This document shows, piece after piece, positions 32,448 to 42,200 of a stretch of DNA of 64,000 bases; positions within the stretch are counted from its first letter, which is position 1, and the number at the start of each line of letters is the position of its first letter. Origin of the DNA: Caulobacterales bacterium (GTDB lineage Bacteria; Pseudomonadota; Alphaproteobacteria; Caulobacterales; Caulobacteraceae); the NCBI GenBank assembly GCA_019510435.1, contig JAEKKJ010000012.1:1-64000 (forward strand), written 5' to 3'. The notes beneath the pieces were generated by a model, which was not told the DNA's origin, did no database searches, and saw nothing but the letters and a program-made list of their open reading frames with translations. The position numbers were made by a program, and so were the translations under genes.

Positions 32448-32666
32448 TCATGCCCCGGAGGACGCGCGGCGGCGCTTCCAGCCGACATGGCCCCGGCGAA
32501 ATTCCGACGCTCGCGGCGCCAGGTCTTCCTCGACGGCGGCCTGCGCCTCGCCCAGGGCCAGCGCGCAGGCGGCGCCGCACACCTCCACGCACTGGCCGTT
32601 GACGCTGACGGCGATCGCCGGACCCTCCAGGTCGCTGTCGCAGGCGGCGCAGGTCCTAGCGTCCAT
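32448..32666 (-). CDS. Small CxxC/CxxxC protein (metal-ribbon-like)
   Basis: 72 residues: N-terminal CAACDSDLEG, VEVCGAACALALGEA, then a basic tail (RRGHVGWKRRRASSGA). The two Cys pairs with intervening beta strands look like a small zinc-ribbon or TRASH/YHS-like metal-binding module. It overlaps the DUF4198 gene by 11 bases and so belongs to that operon. A metal chaperone or sensor role is inferred from context only. Confidence 0.65.
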   Translation of the reverse strand: MDARTCAACDSDLEGPAIAVSVNGQCVEVCGAACALALGEAQAAVEEDLAPRASEFRRGHVGWKRRRASSGA

Positions 32667-33504
32667 GGCGCGCGTCCACGATCTGCGCCGATGGCAGGCC
32701 GAAGGCCAGGCTCGAGAAGGTGGTCTCGAAGTCCACCTCCTCGCTGGGTGGCAGCGGGCGGGTCCAGATCACGTTGAGCAGCCAGTCGCCGCGGGTCGGC
32801 ATGGCGAACACCGCGCGCCCGGCGCCGTCCGTGCGCTGCGCCGCGACCGGCTCGGCGTCGTGGGCGAGGTCCGTCAGCTTGACGAGCGCGCCGGGAAGGG
32901 GCCGGCCCTGGTAGAGGACGCGGACGGGCAGGCTGCGGGCCTGGGCCCGGGCGTAGGGGTCGGCCTCGGGCACGATCTCCAGGGGCAGGCCCAGCGGCTG
33001 CAGCGCCCGGCGGCCGCCGCCGTCGCCCGAGCGCACCAGCACCTTGGCCTGGCGGCTGTAGCGTTCCGACCCGTCCGCGGCCGTCCGGCCCGTTCGCCGC
33101 CGCGCCTCGAGCGCCGGGGTCAGCCCCTCGGCGTCCAGGTAGTCGTTGAAGCGCAGCGCCGGCAGATGGCTCTGCGCCTGGTCGTCCGTCTGCAGCACCA
33201 CGACCCACGTGCCGCCGCCGGGCAGCCGGATCTCCCCATCGTCGACGGCGCCGCCCGGTCGCAGGCCGGCCCGCAGGTCGACCACTGCGCCCGTGGGCCC
33301 CGCCGCGGCGAAGCGCACGATGCGCCGTGCGGGAATGGGCGAGCGCTGGCGGAAGGATCCGTGTCCGACCTGCAGGGTCATGGGGACCGCCGCCTGCGGG
33401 GCGGTCCAGAAGCGGACCGGCTGGACCCAGAAGTCGTGGGCCGCGGCGGGCGTTGCGGAAGCGAGGACACCGGCTGCCGCGAGGATGAGGCGCAAGGCGC
33501 GCAT
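32656..33504 (-). CDS. DUF4198 periplasmic protein (NikM-like metal uptake component)
   Basis: 282 residues with a signal peptide (MRALRLILAAAGVLASATPAAA) and a mature N-terminus HDFWVQP, the start typical of DUF4198 proteins. The C-terminal third (LPVRVLYQGRPLPGALVKL ... TDGAGRAVFAMPTRGDWLLNVIW) is an Ig-like beta domain. Such proteins occur beside nickel/cobalt permeases and have been annotated as substrate-specific uptake components. Here the HupE gene is two genes upstream in the same operon, supporting metal delivery to the permease. Confidence 0.82.
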   Translation of the reverse strand: MRALRLILAAAGVLASATPAAAHDFWVQPVRFWTAPQAAVPMTLQVGHGSFRQRSPIPARRIVRFAAAGPTGAVVDLRAGLRPGGAVDDGEIRLPGGGTWVVVLQTDDQAQSHLPALRFNDYLDAEGLTPALEARRRTGRTAADGSERYSRQAKVLVRSGDGGGRRALQPLGLPLEIVPEADPYARAQARSLPVRVLYQGRPLPGALVKLTDLAHDAEPVAAQRTDGAGRAVFAMPTRGDWLLNVIWTRPLPPSEEVDFETTFSSLAFGLPSAQIVDARHGR

Positions 33505-33513
33505 GGGGAGCTC

Positions 33514-33651
33514 CTAGTCGAGATGATCGGGCTGGTTTCCGGGCGTCACCGGCAGGGCCGCGACGGCGGCGCTGAGCCCGGCGATGGCCAGCAGCCAACT
33601 GGCGAGAACGGCGATGGCGGTGAGCGCGAGGCGCCGGGCTCGCCCGGTCAC
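33514..33651 (-). CDS. 45-residue membrane protein between hupE and DUF4198 gene
   Basis: GTG at 33651 overlaps the HupE stop (GTGA), and TAG is at 33514-33516, nine bases before the DUF4198 start. The peptide is TGRARRLALTAIAVLASWLL and onward: one basic N-terminus, one or two hydrophobic segments and a short polar tail PGNQPDHLD. Coupled starts and a clean fit in the operon argue that it is real. By analogy with NikN/CbiN-type small subunits it may be an accessory of the metal permease; no sequence family is recognised. Confidence 0.55.
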   Translation of the reverse strand: MTGRARRLALTAIAVLASWLLAIAGLSAAVAALPVTPGNQPDHLD

Positions 33652-34241
33652 GGCGCCAGCGCCTGGGCCAGGAAGCCGGCGCCGGCCAGGGCCACGAGGA
33701 CGCCGAGGGCTCGGGTCACCCAGCGGCCCGCTGGGCTGGCGCTTAACGCCGCGATCGCCACGCCGGCCAGGTGCAACAGTCCCGTCGCCAGCACGAACCC
33801 GGCGCTATAGCCCAGCGGATCGGCGGCGGAGGGCAGCTCGCGGCCATGCGCATAGCCGTGGAACAGAGCGAACCCGCCCACCATCGCCAAGGCCAGGCCC
33901 GCCGGCGCCCGCACCGCCAGCGCCACGCAGGTCCCCAGCACCAGGGCGGAGAGGGCGATGCCGATCTCCACCGGCGGCGCCGGCGCCCCGAACATGGCCA
34001 GGACCGCGCCGACCACCATCATCAGGGGGAAGGCTGCCGGCAGGGCGTAGACCAGGGGCCGGCCCAGGACCGCGCCCCACAGACCCACCGCCACCGTGGC
34101 CAGCAGGTGGTCGGCCCCACCGAACGGATGGGCGAAGCCGGCGGCGAACCCGCCGGGCAGCCCGGCCGCCGTGTGCGCCACGGCCGGCCCCGCCAGCGCC
34201 AGGCCGAGCGCTGCGGCGGCGAGCGCGAGGCGCGGCCTCAC
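33648..34241 (-). CDS. hupE: HupE/UreJ family nickel/cobalt permease
   Basis: 197 residues from the GTG at 34241, overlapping the DUF4331 stop. A signal peptide (RLALAAAALGLALAGPAVA) is cleaved before HTAAG. Six hydrophobic segments follow, with the family metal motifs HPFGGADHLLA and FHGYAHGRELP. HupE/UreJ proteins import Ni2+ (or Co2+) across the inner membrane for hydrogenase, urease or B12-type enzymes. No such enzyme lies in the window, so the user of the metal is unknown. Confidence 0.88.
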   Translation of the reverse strand: MRPRLALAAAALGLALAGPAVAHTAAGLPGGFAAGFAHPFGGADHLLATVAVGLWGAVLGRPLVYALPAAFPLMMVVGAVLAMFGAPAPPVEIGIALSALVLGTCVALAVRAPAGLALAMVGGFALFHGYAHGRELPSAADPLGYSAGFVLATGLLHLAGVAIAALSASPAGRWVTRALGVLVALAGAGFLAQALAP

Positions 34242-35452
34242 GGCTTGGCGCCCGCAGCGGCGGCGGCGTCCGGCGGCGACAGGAACGGGAACGTAGAAGT
34301 CGAGACCGGCCGCTCGTCCTGGGCCAGGCCGTCGTCCAGGCTCCTGGTCGTCCCATCCACCAGCAGCGAGCGGTAGACGTTCACCGCGCTCATGGCAGGG
34401 GTCCGCCCGCCGCAGTCCGCCTCCAGGGCGAACTCGCCGCGCAGGGCCGCCCGCTCCACCGCGAACAGCTCGGTGCAGGCGCGGGCGCGGCTGTTCACCC
34501 ACAGCCGGTCGTCGGCCAGCAGCTCGGCGATCTCCTGGTAGCGGCGCAGGGGCGGCAAGCTCGCATCCACCAGGAAGCCGTCGCCGCACCGCCCGTCGAA
34601 GCTGTCGTACAGCGCTGCGCCCTTGGTGATCTCGGCCGCGAAGGCCTTGGCCGTGGCCGGGGTGGCGGCGTTGTATGCCTCCTTCAGCCGGTTGCTCTCG
34701 TCCTCGCTGCCCAGGGTCGCCAGCAGGGCGTTGCCAGTCAGCGGCCGCGCGGCGCGGTCGATCTGGCGGCTGGCCGAGGCGGTCGTCCCCCACACCGCCA
34801 GCAGGTGGCCGCCGGGGCTGACAGCGCTGAGGTCGACCTCGATCACGATCGAGGCGGGCGTCCAGCCGGCCAGCAGGTTCCTGGCCGGCCCACCGTCGGT
34901 GTGGCGCCAGGCGTCATGAATGGCGGCCACGGTCGCCGGATCGAACGCCGCGCAGCCGGCCGCGTCCACCGGCGCCCCGGCCTTGATCGCCGCCTCCGCC
35001 ACGCTATAGGCCGCGCGCGTGCCGCGGACGTTGTTGAAGAACGGGTCATCCCGCAGGCCGGCGAACACCCGGAAGCGGCCGCCCTGGCTGACCAGCCCGG
35101 CCTCGCCGCGGGCGTCACCCTCGGCCCGGTCCGCACCGCCCAACTGGCAGTCCGCCCGTTCCGGCGCCGGGAAGCGGCAGGTGATCTCGACGCTGGCGGT
35201 GGTGACCCCGAACACCTTCCCGCTGTCCACGTGGAACGTGTAGGCGATCCGGTCGGAGAAGCTGTGGCCGACGATGGTCATCGCCAGGTCCAGCTTGCGG
35301 CCGTCCGCCGAGGTCCAGGCGAAGAGGTCGCCGATATCGGCCCGCGGGTCGGCGATCACCGTCGGGCTGTCGAGGTGGTCGGAGGCGTGCGCGCCGCCGC
35401 CGAAGGCCAGCAGGCTCGTGGCGCAGAGAAGGGTTCGAAGGAAAGGTCGCAT
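34238..35452 (-). CDS. DUF4331 exported protein
   Basis: 404 residues from the ATG at 35452. It has a signal peptide (RPFLRTLLCATSLLAFGGGAHA), then SDHLDSPTVIADPRADIGDLFAW, the defining start of DUF4331. Later motifs are LAMTIVGHSFSDRIAYTFHVD, GLRDDPFFNN, and ARNLLAGWTPASIVIEVDLS. DUF4331 proteins are periplasmic or surface proteins of unknown biochemical role. It is the first gene of the five-gene operon reading towards the AraC gene, so the whole set may be induced together. Confidence 0.85.
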   Translation of the reverse strand: MRPFLRTLLCATSLLAFGGGAHASDHLDSPTVIADPRADIGDLFAWTSADGRKLDLAMTIVGHSFSDRIAYTFHVDSGKVFGVTTASVEITCRFPAPERADCQLGGADRAEGDARGEAGLVSQGGRFRVFAGLRDDPFFNNVRGTRAAYSVAEAAIKAGAPVDAAGCAAFDPATVAAIHDAWRHTDGGPARNLLAGWTPASIVIEVDLSAVSPGGHLLAVWGTTASASRQIDRAARPLTGNALLATLGSEDESNRLKEAYNAATPATAKAFAAEITKGAALYDSFDGRCGDGFLVDASLPPLRRYQEIAELLADDRLWVNSRARACTELFAVERAALRGEFALEADCGGRTPAMSAVNVYRSLLVDGTTRSLDDGLAQDERPVSTSTFPFLSPPDAAAAAGAKP

Positions 35453-35561
35453 GTGGCGGGCCCCTGTTTCAAAGGCGGCCACATGGCCTGACGCCGGACC
35501 TCCCGGCTGTCAGGTTCTTTAGCGATCTTGCGGGGCAGGGACCCGCGGCGAAGGTCTCGGC

Positions 35562-37475
35562 CTAGAACTCGTCCCAGACGTCTTCGGCCGGCCGCGCCTG
35601 GGTCGTGGTCTTCATGGCGGGGACCGGACGCGCCGGCGCTCGCGGCGTGCGGCCGACCTCCGGCCGTTGCGCGCTGCCGCGGCCGACGACGCCCACGTTG
35701 AAGCGCTTCACCGACTCGTCCAGCCGATCGGCCTCGCGGCTCAGGGCGTGGCTGGCGGCGGTGGATTCCTCCACCATGGCCGCGTTCTGCTGGGTCAGCT
35801 GGTCCATCTGGGTGATGGCGTGGTTGACCTCGGCGACGCCGCGGGCCTGCTCCTGGGCGCCGGCCGCCATCCCGGTCACCAGGCCGTCGATCTGCGCCAC
35901 GCGCTCGATGATCCGCTCCAGCGACTGGCCGGTCTGGCCCACCAGGCCCACGCCGGTCTCGACCTGGGCGCTGGAGGTGGAGATCAGCTTCTTGATCTCC
36001 TTGGCCGCTTCCGCCGAGCGCTGGGCCAGGGCCCGCACTTCGGAGGCCACCACGGCGAAGCCACGGCCGGCGTCGCCCGCCCGGGCCGCTTCCACGCCGG
36101 CGTTCAGGGCCAGCAGGTTGGTCTGGAAGGCGATCTCGTCGATCACCCCGATGATATTGCCGATCTCGCGCGCCGAAGCTTCGATCTGGCTCATGGCGGC
36201 CACCGCCTGCGAGACCACCGAGCCGCTGGACTGGGCGTCGCCCCGCGCCGCCTGCACCACGCCGGCGCATTCCTCGGCGCCCTCGGCGGCCTTCTTCATG
36301 GTGGCGGAGATCTCCTCCAGGGCCGCGGCGGTTTCTTCCAGGCTCGCGGCCTGTTGTTCGGTGCGGCGCGACAGGTGGTCGGCGGCGCTGGCGATCTCGC
36401 CCGAGCCGGTGCGGATGGCCACCACATTGCCCACGATCACGCCCATGGCGCTCTGCAGCTGGCCCATGGCGTCGTTGAAGTCGGTCTTCAGCTTGGCGTA
36501 CTGGTCGGGGAAGACATCCTGCAGCCGGTGCGTCAGGTCGCCGGCCGACAGGCGCTCGAGGCCGCGGCCCAGCACGCCCACCACCCGCTCCAGTTCCGCC
36601 GCCGCCTCGGCCTTGGCGGCCTCGTTGCGCGCGCGTTCCGCATCGGCGGCCTTGCGCTGCTCGGCGGTCAGGCCCTCCAGGCGCAGCTTCTCGACCCCGG
36701 CGTCCTTGAACACCGCCACGGCGTCGGCCATCAGCCCCAGCTCGTCGCGGCGGCCACGCGCGGGCACCGCCACGGTGAAGTCGCCCGCCGCCAGCTTACG
36801 CATGGCGCCGGTGAGCTCCGTGACCGGGCCGGCGATGGCGCGGGTCAGCACCGCGCCCAGCACGCCCGCGAACAGCAGCGCCAGGGCGATGCAGCCGGCG
36901 AGGGAGAAATAGGCCATGCGCGTGTCGTGCTGCTGGCGCGCCTCCATGGCGGCCATCCGCGCCTCGCCCTTGTCGTAGACCGCCCCGATCTTGTCCTCGA
37001 CCGCCGACATCAGGTTGTCGGCCAGGCCGTCGGGGGCGACCATGTCCACCGCCTGCTGGTGGGTGCCCGGGTCCTTCGCCAACGCCTTGCCGGCCTCCAC
37101 CACCTCCTGGTGCCACCTGTCGGCCGCGGTCTCCGCGGCCTGCAGCAGGGCGGCCTGGTCGGGATCGTTCGCCAGGAGCGCCTCGCCCGTCGCCAGGCGC
37201 TTCTTGAAGTTGCCGCGGTGCTTCTCGATCCGGCCCTCGTAGTAGGGGTTCCCGGAGAGCAGGAAGCCGCGATAGCTGTTCTCCTGGCGGGCCAGGAAGA
37301 ACTTGGCCTGCTCCACGGCGGCCACCAGCTGCTGGGCCTTCAGGGTCTCCTCGCGCGCCGCCTCCAGCGACTTCAGCGAAGAGAAGGTCGAGGCGCCCAT
37401 GCCGGCCATGGTGAGGACGATCGCGGCGAACGCGATGGTCAGCTTCCGGGAGATCTTCAGATTGTCCAGCAGCAT
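35562..37475 (-). CDS. Methyl-accepting chemotaxis protein
   Basis: 637 residues from the ATG at 37475. TM1 (~10-30) precedes a ~160-residue helical periplasmic domain (CHASE3/4HB-like). TM2 (MAYFSLAGCIALALLFAGVLGAVL) is followed by HAMP and a long helical signalling domain with the conserved hairpin IGVIDEIAFQTNLLALNAGV EAARAGDAGRG region. The C-terminus ends DVWDEF, like the CheR/CheB tether of Caulobacter receptors. The receptor controls CheA; the ligand is unknown. It is a lone gene, not near che genes here. Confidence 0.92.
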   Translation of the reverse strand: MLLDNLKISRKLTIAFAAIVLTMAGMGASTFSSLKSLEAAREETLKAQQLVAAVEQAKFFLARQENSYRGFLLSGNPYYEGRIEKHRGNFKKRLATGEALLANDPDQAALLQAAETAADRWHQEVVEAGKALAKDPGTHQQAVDMVAPDGLADNLMSAVEDKIGAVYDKGEARMAAMEARQQHDTRMAYFSLAGCIALALLFAGVLGAVLTRAIAGPVTELTGAMRKLAAGDFTVAVPARGRRDELGLMADAVAVFKDAGVEKLRLEGLTAEQRKAADAERARNEAAKAEAAAELERVVGVLGRGLERLSAGDLTHRLQDVFPDQYAKLKTDFNDAMGQLQSAMGVIVGNVVAIRTGSGEIASAADHLSRRTEQQAASLEETAAALEEISATMKKAAEGAEECAGVVQAARGDAQSSGSVVSQAVAAMSQIEASAREIGNIIGVIDEIAFQTNLLALNAGVEAARAGDAGRGFAVVASEVRALAQRSAEAAKEIKKLISTSSAQVETGVGLVGQTGQSLERIIERVAQIDGLVTGMAAGAQEQARGVAEVNHAITQMDQLTQQNAAMVEESTAASHALSREADRLDESVKRFNVGVVGRGSAQRPEVGRTPRAPARPVPAMKTTTQARPAEDVWDEF

Positions 37476-37642
37476 GGGGCGGGCGGATCCTTGGGCGTGG
37501 GCGGAGGTCCACAAAGCCGCCGACGCGTCGACGAATGGTTACTCGCGACGAACCCTCCGCCCATCCGTGCCGCGGCGGTTCGCCGCAGCCGGAAAAGATC
37601 GGGATTCCAAGAACTTGTTATGCGAGTGGCGACCGCTCCGAG

Positions 37643-39184
37643 CTACACGATCCGCGAGCCTTCCTTGCCCCAGTAGGCGTCGCGGATCAGGCGCTTGTAG
37701 AGCTTGCCGGTCGGGTGGCGCGGCAGCTCCGCCATGAAGTCCAGCATGCGCGGCGCCTTCACGTGGCTGAGGTTGGCCCGCGCAAAGGCCATCAGCTCGC
37801 TGCGCAGGTCGTCCCCGGCCTCGGTCCAGTCCATCGGCTGGATCACCGCGACCACCTTCTCGCCCATCTCCTCGTCGGGCGCGCCGACCACGGCCGCGTC
37901 GGCGACCTTGGGATGGCCGATCAGCAGGTTTTCGATTTCCTGCGGATAGATGTTCACCCCGCCGGAGATGATCATGAAGCTCTTGCGGTCGGTCAGGTAG
38001 AGGAAGCCCTCCTCGTCCGTCCAGCCCACGTCGCCCAGGGTGGTCCAGCCATGCTGGTTGGTGCCCTCGGCCACCTTCTCGGGGGCGTTGTGATAGGCCA
38101 GGGGCGGGCCGCCGGCGAAGTGCACCACGCCCTCGGTGCGCGGCGGCAGGGCCTCGCCGTCCTCGCCGCAGATCTTCAGCTCGCCGATCATGGCCCGGCC
38201 GACCGAGCCCTTGTGGGTCAGCCACTCGTCGGACTTGATGAAGCAGAAGCCGTTGCCCTCGGTGCCGGCGTAGTACTCGTAGATCACCGGGCCCCACCAG
38301 GCGATCATCTGCTCCTTCACCGGCACGGGGCAGGGCGCGGCGGCGTGCACCGCCGAGATCATCGAGGACACGTCGTACTTCGCCCGCACCTCCGGCGGCA
38401 GCTTCAGCATCCGCACGAAGTGGGTCGGGACGAACTGGCCGACGTTGATCCGGTAGCGCTCGATCAGCGCCAGGGCCTGTTCCGGATCGAACTTCTCCAT
38501 CACCACCACCGTGCCGCCCAGCCGGTGCACGGTCATGCACCAGCGCAGGGGGGCGGCGTGGTAGAGCGGCGCCGGCGAGAGGTAGATGCAGCCCTCCGGG
38601 AAGCCGAACAGCTGGTTGGCCATCATCACCAGGGCGCTGGGCTCGTCGATGGCCGCGCCGGTCAACGGCGGTTTGATGCCCTTGGGCCGCCCCGTGGTGC
38701 CCGACGAATAGAGCATGTCGGAGCCGGCGGTTTCGTCGGCAACGGGTGTTGTCGGGAAGGCGTCCCGGGCGGCCTCATAGCTGGCGTAGGGCCCGCGGGC
38801 CTCGCCGGCGATGAAGAGCTTCACCGCGCCCGGCAGCACGCCCGGCAGCTCGTCGACCACCGGGCCCACGCCCGGCGAGACGATCAGCACCTGGGCCCCG
38901 CAGTCGCCGACGATGTAGTCCACCTCGCCCGCGGTCAGCTTGGAGGAGATGCAGGTGTAGTAGAGGCCGCACCGCTGGGCGGCCCAGGCGATCTCGAAGT
39001 AGCGCGGGTGGTTGTCCATGCAGACGGCGATCACGTCGCCGGTCTTGAGGCCCAAAGAGCGGAACAGGTGCGCGCCCTGATTCGACCGCTCGTCGAGCTG
39101 GCGGAAGCTCACGGTCTCGCCGGATCCGGCCATGATATAGGCCGCGCGGTCGGGATGGGACTTGGCGTGGGTCGCCGGATGCAT
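37643..39184 (-). CDS. Acyl-CoA synthetase (AMP-forming)
   Basis: 513 residues from the ATG at 39184. It is an ANL-superfamily adenylating enzyme: P-loop DMLYSSGTTGRPKG, acyl site YEYYAGTEGNGF, TLGDVGWTDEEGFLYLTDRK (A7/A8 motifs), ISGGVNIYPQEIEN, and catalytic Lys in HPTGKLYKR. It activates a medium or long-chain, or aromatic, carboxylic acid to its CoA ester; the substrate cannot be told from sequence. It may feed beta-oxidation with the hydratases in this region. Confidence 0.88.
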   Translation of the reverse strand: MHPATHAKSHPDRAAYIMAGSGETVSFRQLDERSNQGAHLFRSLGLKTGDVIAVCMDNHPRYFEIAWAAQRCGLYYTCISSKLTAGEVDYIVGDCGAQVLIVSPGVGPVVDELPGVLPGAVKLFIAGEARGPYASYEAARDAFPTTPVADETAGSDMLYSSGTTGRPKGIKPPLTGAAIDEPSALVMMANQLFGFPEGCIYLSPAPLYHAAPLRWCMTVHRLGGTVVVMEKFDPEQALALIERYRINVGQFVPTHFVRMLKLPPEVRAKYDVSSMISAVHAAAPCPVPVKEQMIAWWGPVIYEYYAGTEGNGFCFIKSDEWLTHKGSVGRAMIGELKICGEDGEALPPRTEGVVHFAGGPPLAYHNAPEKVAEGTNQHGWTTLGDVGWTDEEGFLYLTDRKSFMIISGGVNIYPQEIENLLIGHPKVADAAVVGAPDEEMGEKVVAVIQPMDWTEAGDDLRSELMAFARANLSHVKAPRMLDFMAELPRHPTGKLYKRLIRDAYWGKEGSRIV

Positions 39185-39296
39185 GGACGGTTCGCTCCCT
39201 GGCCCCGGATACACGTTCCGGTGGCGCTGTTTTGAAGCGCATTGCGGCCCTTGACCCCGGGTCCGTCAAGCCGTCGCCGGCGCGACAGGCGATCCG

Positions 39297-42200
39297 TCAG
39301 GCCCCGAAGATCCAGCCGGTGGGCAGAGCGCTCAGCTGCACGCCCAGCAGGATCATCTGGCCGCCGCCCACCATGTTGATCACGATGTCGGACCCCACCT
39401 GGTCCAGGGTGTACCGCGTCCCCGGGTCCAGCATGACGCGGTCGCCGTCGGCCGCGCTGAAATCCGTCACGCGGTCGAGGCCGGCGTCGCCGAAGGTGTG
39501 GAAGATGTCCGCGCCGGCGCCGCCCACCATGGTGTCGTCGCCCTTGTCGCCGGAGACGAAGTCGTCGCCGGCGCCGCCGAACACCAGGTCGTTGTCCTGG
39601 CCCCCGCGCACGATGTCGGCGCCTTCGCCGCCCACGCAGGTGTCGGCGCCGATGTTGCCGTAGACCAGGTCCCCGCCGCCGTCGCCGAACAGCAGGTCGT
39701 TGTCCTTGCCGCCCACCACCCAGTCGTCGCCGGGCCCGCCCGAGGCGGTGTCATTGCCCTGGTTGCCGTTGATGTCGTCGAAGGCGGTCCCGCCGATGAT
39801 GTAGTCGTCGCCGTCCTCGCCGCGCAGGTAGGTCGCGCCCGCCGCACCCGAAGCCGCGCCCGGGGCGCCGGCGGCATAGATCACGTCGTTGCCGATCCCG
39901 CCCCAGAGGGTGTCGGCGCCGCCGCCGCCGTACATCAGGTCGGCGCCCGAGAAGGCGCGCAGCAGGTCGCCCCCGGCGCCGCCAACGATGCGGTCGGCGC
40001 CGGAGAGCACCGAACCGAACATCGCCTGCGTCCCGTCGGTGGCCAGCCAGTAGGCCAGGCTGTCCATCGGGGTCTGCGGTATGGCCAGGCTCATGCCGAA
40101 CGGGCCGCCGTGGCTGGCCCCATAGGAATAGGCGATGGAGGTGGCCGTCCCGCCGTTCAGGTGGCCGGCGCCGTCGGTGGAAAACCCGAAGCCATCCGCC
40201 CGCAGGCTCACGTCGCCGATAGTGGCCGTGAAGAAGGTCGTCGTGGCGGCGGTGATGATCGCGTCCAGCGCGGGGGCCAGGTGGGCGTGGTCCATGTCGC
40301 CGCTGATCGTGCCGTTCGCGCCGCCGACGCCGGCTGAGGGCGCCGCGGGCAGCGTGGGCTCGACGATGGCGGCGGGCGGCAGCGGGGGCGGCAACGCCGG
40401 CTCCAGAGCGCCCGGCAAGCCGACGTTGCTGGCCGACACCGAGTCCAGGGTCGCGCCCACCAGCCGCACGGCCGCGTCGAAGTGCAGCCGCTGGCTGATC
40501 GCCTCGCCGAACACGAAGACGTCCCCGCCGACCTGGACAGCCACGAAGTTGTAGCCGGCCGCCTCCTCGACCTCGGCGGTATGGACCGCATCCAGGAAGC
40601 CGCTGGCCGTCGTCTCGAAATAGCCGCCCGTCGTCGCGCCGAACTGCAGGTGGTCGGCGCTCGTCCAGTCGGTGACGGTGACGACCGAGCTCAGCGCCGC
40701 CGCCGAATGGGAGGCGCTGGACACGTAGACCAGGTCCGCGCCCGCCCCGAGCGTAGCCACGTCGCGGGCGCCGGTCTCCAGGCGGTCGTCGCCAGTCCCG
40801 CCCGACAGCGAGGCCCCGGTCCCGCCGCCGGTCAGGGTGTCGTTGAAGGCCGAGCCGATCGCCACCTCGACGCTGACCAGCGCATCGCCCCCGCCGCCGA
40901 CGCCGGTCTTCAGGTTGACGGCGACGCCCGCCGTCGCGGCGCTGTAGTCGATGGTGTCGCGCCCCGCCCCGCCGTCGAAGGTGTCGGCGCCCGATCCGCT
41001 CACCAGTCGGTCGTCGCCGTCGCCGCCCAGGACCGAGGCCGCGCTGCCCTGGGCGGTGATGACGTCATTGCCGGCGCCGGCGTTGACCGTGATCGTGACG
41101 CCGCTCTGGGTGGGCAGGCGCAGGCTGTCGGCGAAGGCCGTGCCGCCGAGGTAGGCCAGCCGCTCCATGTTCTGGATGACGCCGCCGCCGAACGAGGCCG
41201 AGCCCGCGGAGATCAGGTTGGAGAGATCGAAGTCGGCCCCCTGGGGCAGACCCGCCAGCGACAGCCGCAGGGTGTCCGTCCCGGCGCCGCCGTCGGCGTC
41301 GTCGCCGTAGCCGATAGCCAGGACGTCGTTCCCGCCACCGCCCGAGAGCTTGTCGTGCTCGAGGCCGGCGTCGTCGGCGGGATTGACGCCGTCCGCGCTG
41401 AAGCTCCCGGAGAACAGGAAATCGTCGGCCGAGTCGCCGGTGATGGTGTCGGCGCCCGCGCCGCCGGCGATGCGGTTGCCGCTGGCCGCGGCGGTGATCT
41501 TGTCGTCGCCGTCGTCGCCCGAGACCTGGCCCGCATAGTAGGTCTGCTGCATGGCGATGGTGTCGTTGCCGGCGCCGCCGCGCGTGACCCCATGCGCATA
41601 GATGGTGTCGTTCCCGGCGCCCCCATCCGCCGTCGCGAAGGTGTTGGTGTTGGTGTAGAGCGTGTCGTTGCCGGCGCCGCCGTCGACGAGGTCGAGGTAC
41701 TGGCTGGGGCGGCCGTCCACGAGGTCGTCGCCGTCGCCGCCGAACAGGGTCCCGGTGTAGTAGCCGGCGGTCAGGGTGTCGTTGCCCCCCATACCGAGCA
41801 CCGCGGTGAAGTCCGAATAGCCGACACCGGTGGAGCGCGCCGTGATGTTGTCGGCGAACTGACTGCCCTGGATATAGCTGACGTTCTCGATGCCGGTGAT
41901 GACGCCGCCGCCGATGGTCTGGCTCGCGAGCCCGAAGTCGGCCGTGACACCCGAAGGCGCGCCCTGGAAGCTGATGAAGAGGTAGTCGCCGAAGGAGCCG
42001 TCGGGCCCGCCGTCGACATTGTCGCCATACCCCGCGAAGATCCGGTCCGAGCCGTCGCCGCCGGTGAGGTTGTCGACCTCCGACCCGGTGTCCACGACAG
42101 GCAGGGTGTAGGGGTTGCCGGCATAGGGCAGGTTGAAGGTCGGCGAGCGGTCGCCGCTGAAGAGCGTGTCGTCGCCAGAGCCGCCATCGAGCGTGTCGCG

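Noticed and set aside
32378..32602. Short + strand frame between the AraC gene and the CxxC gene
   Set aside because: Arg/Pro-rich shadow of the coding minus strand.
33584..35491. A 635-residue + strand frame across the metal cluster
   Set aside because: Arg/Pro-rich shadow of the DUF4331/HupE genes.
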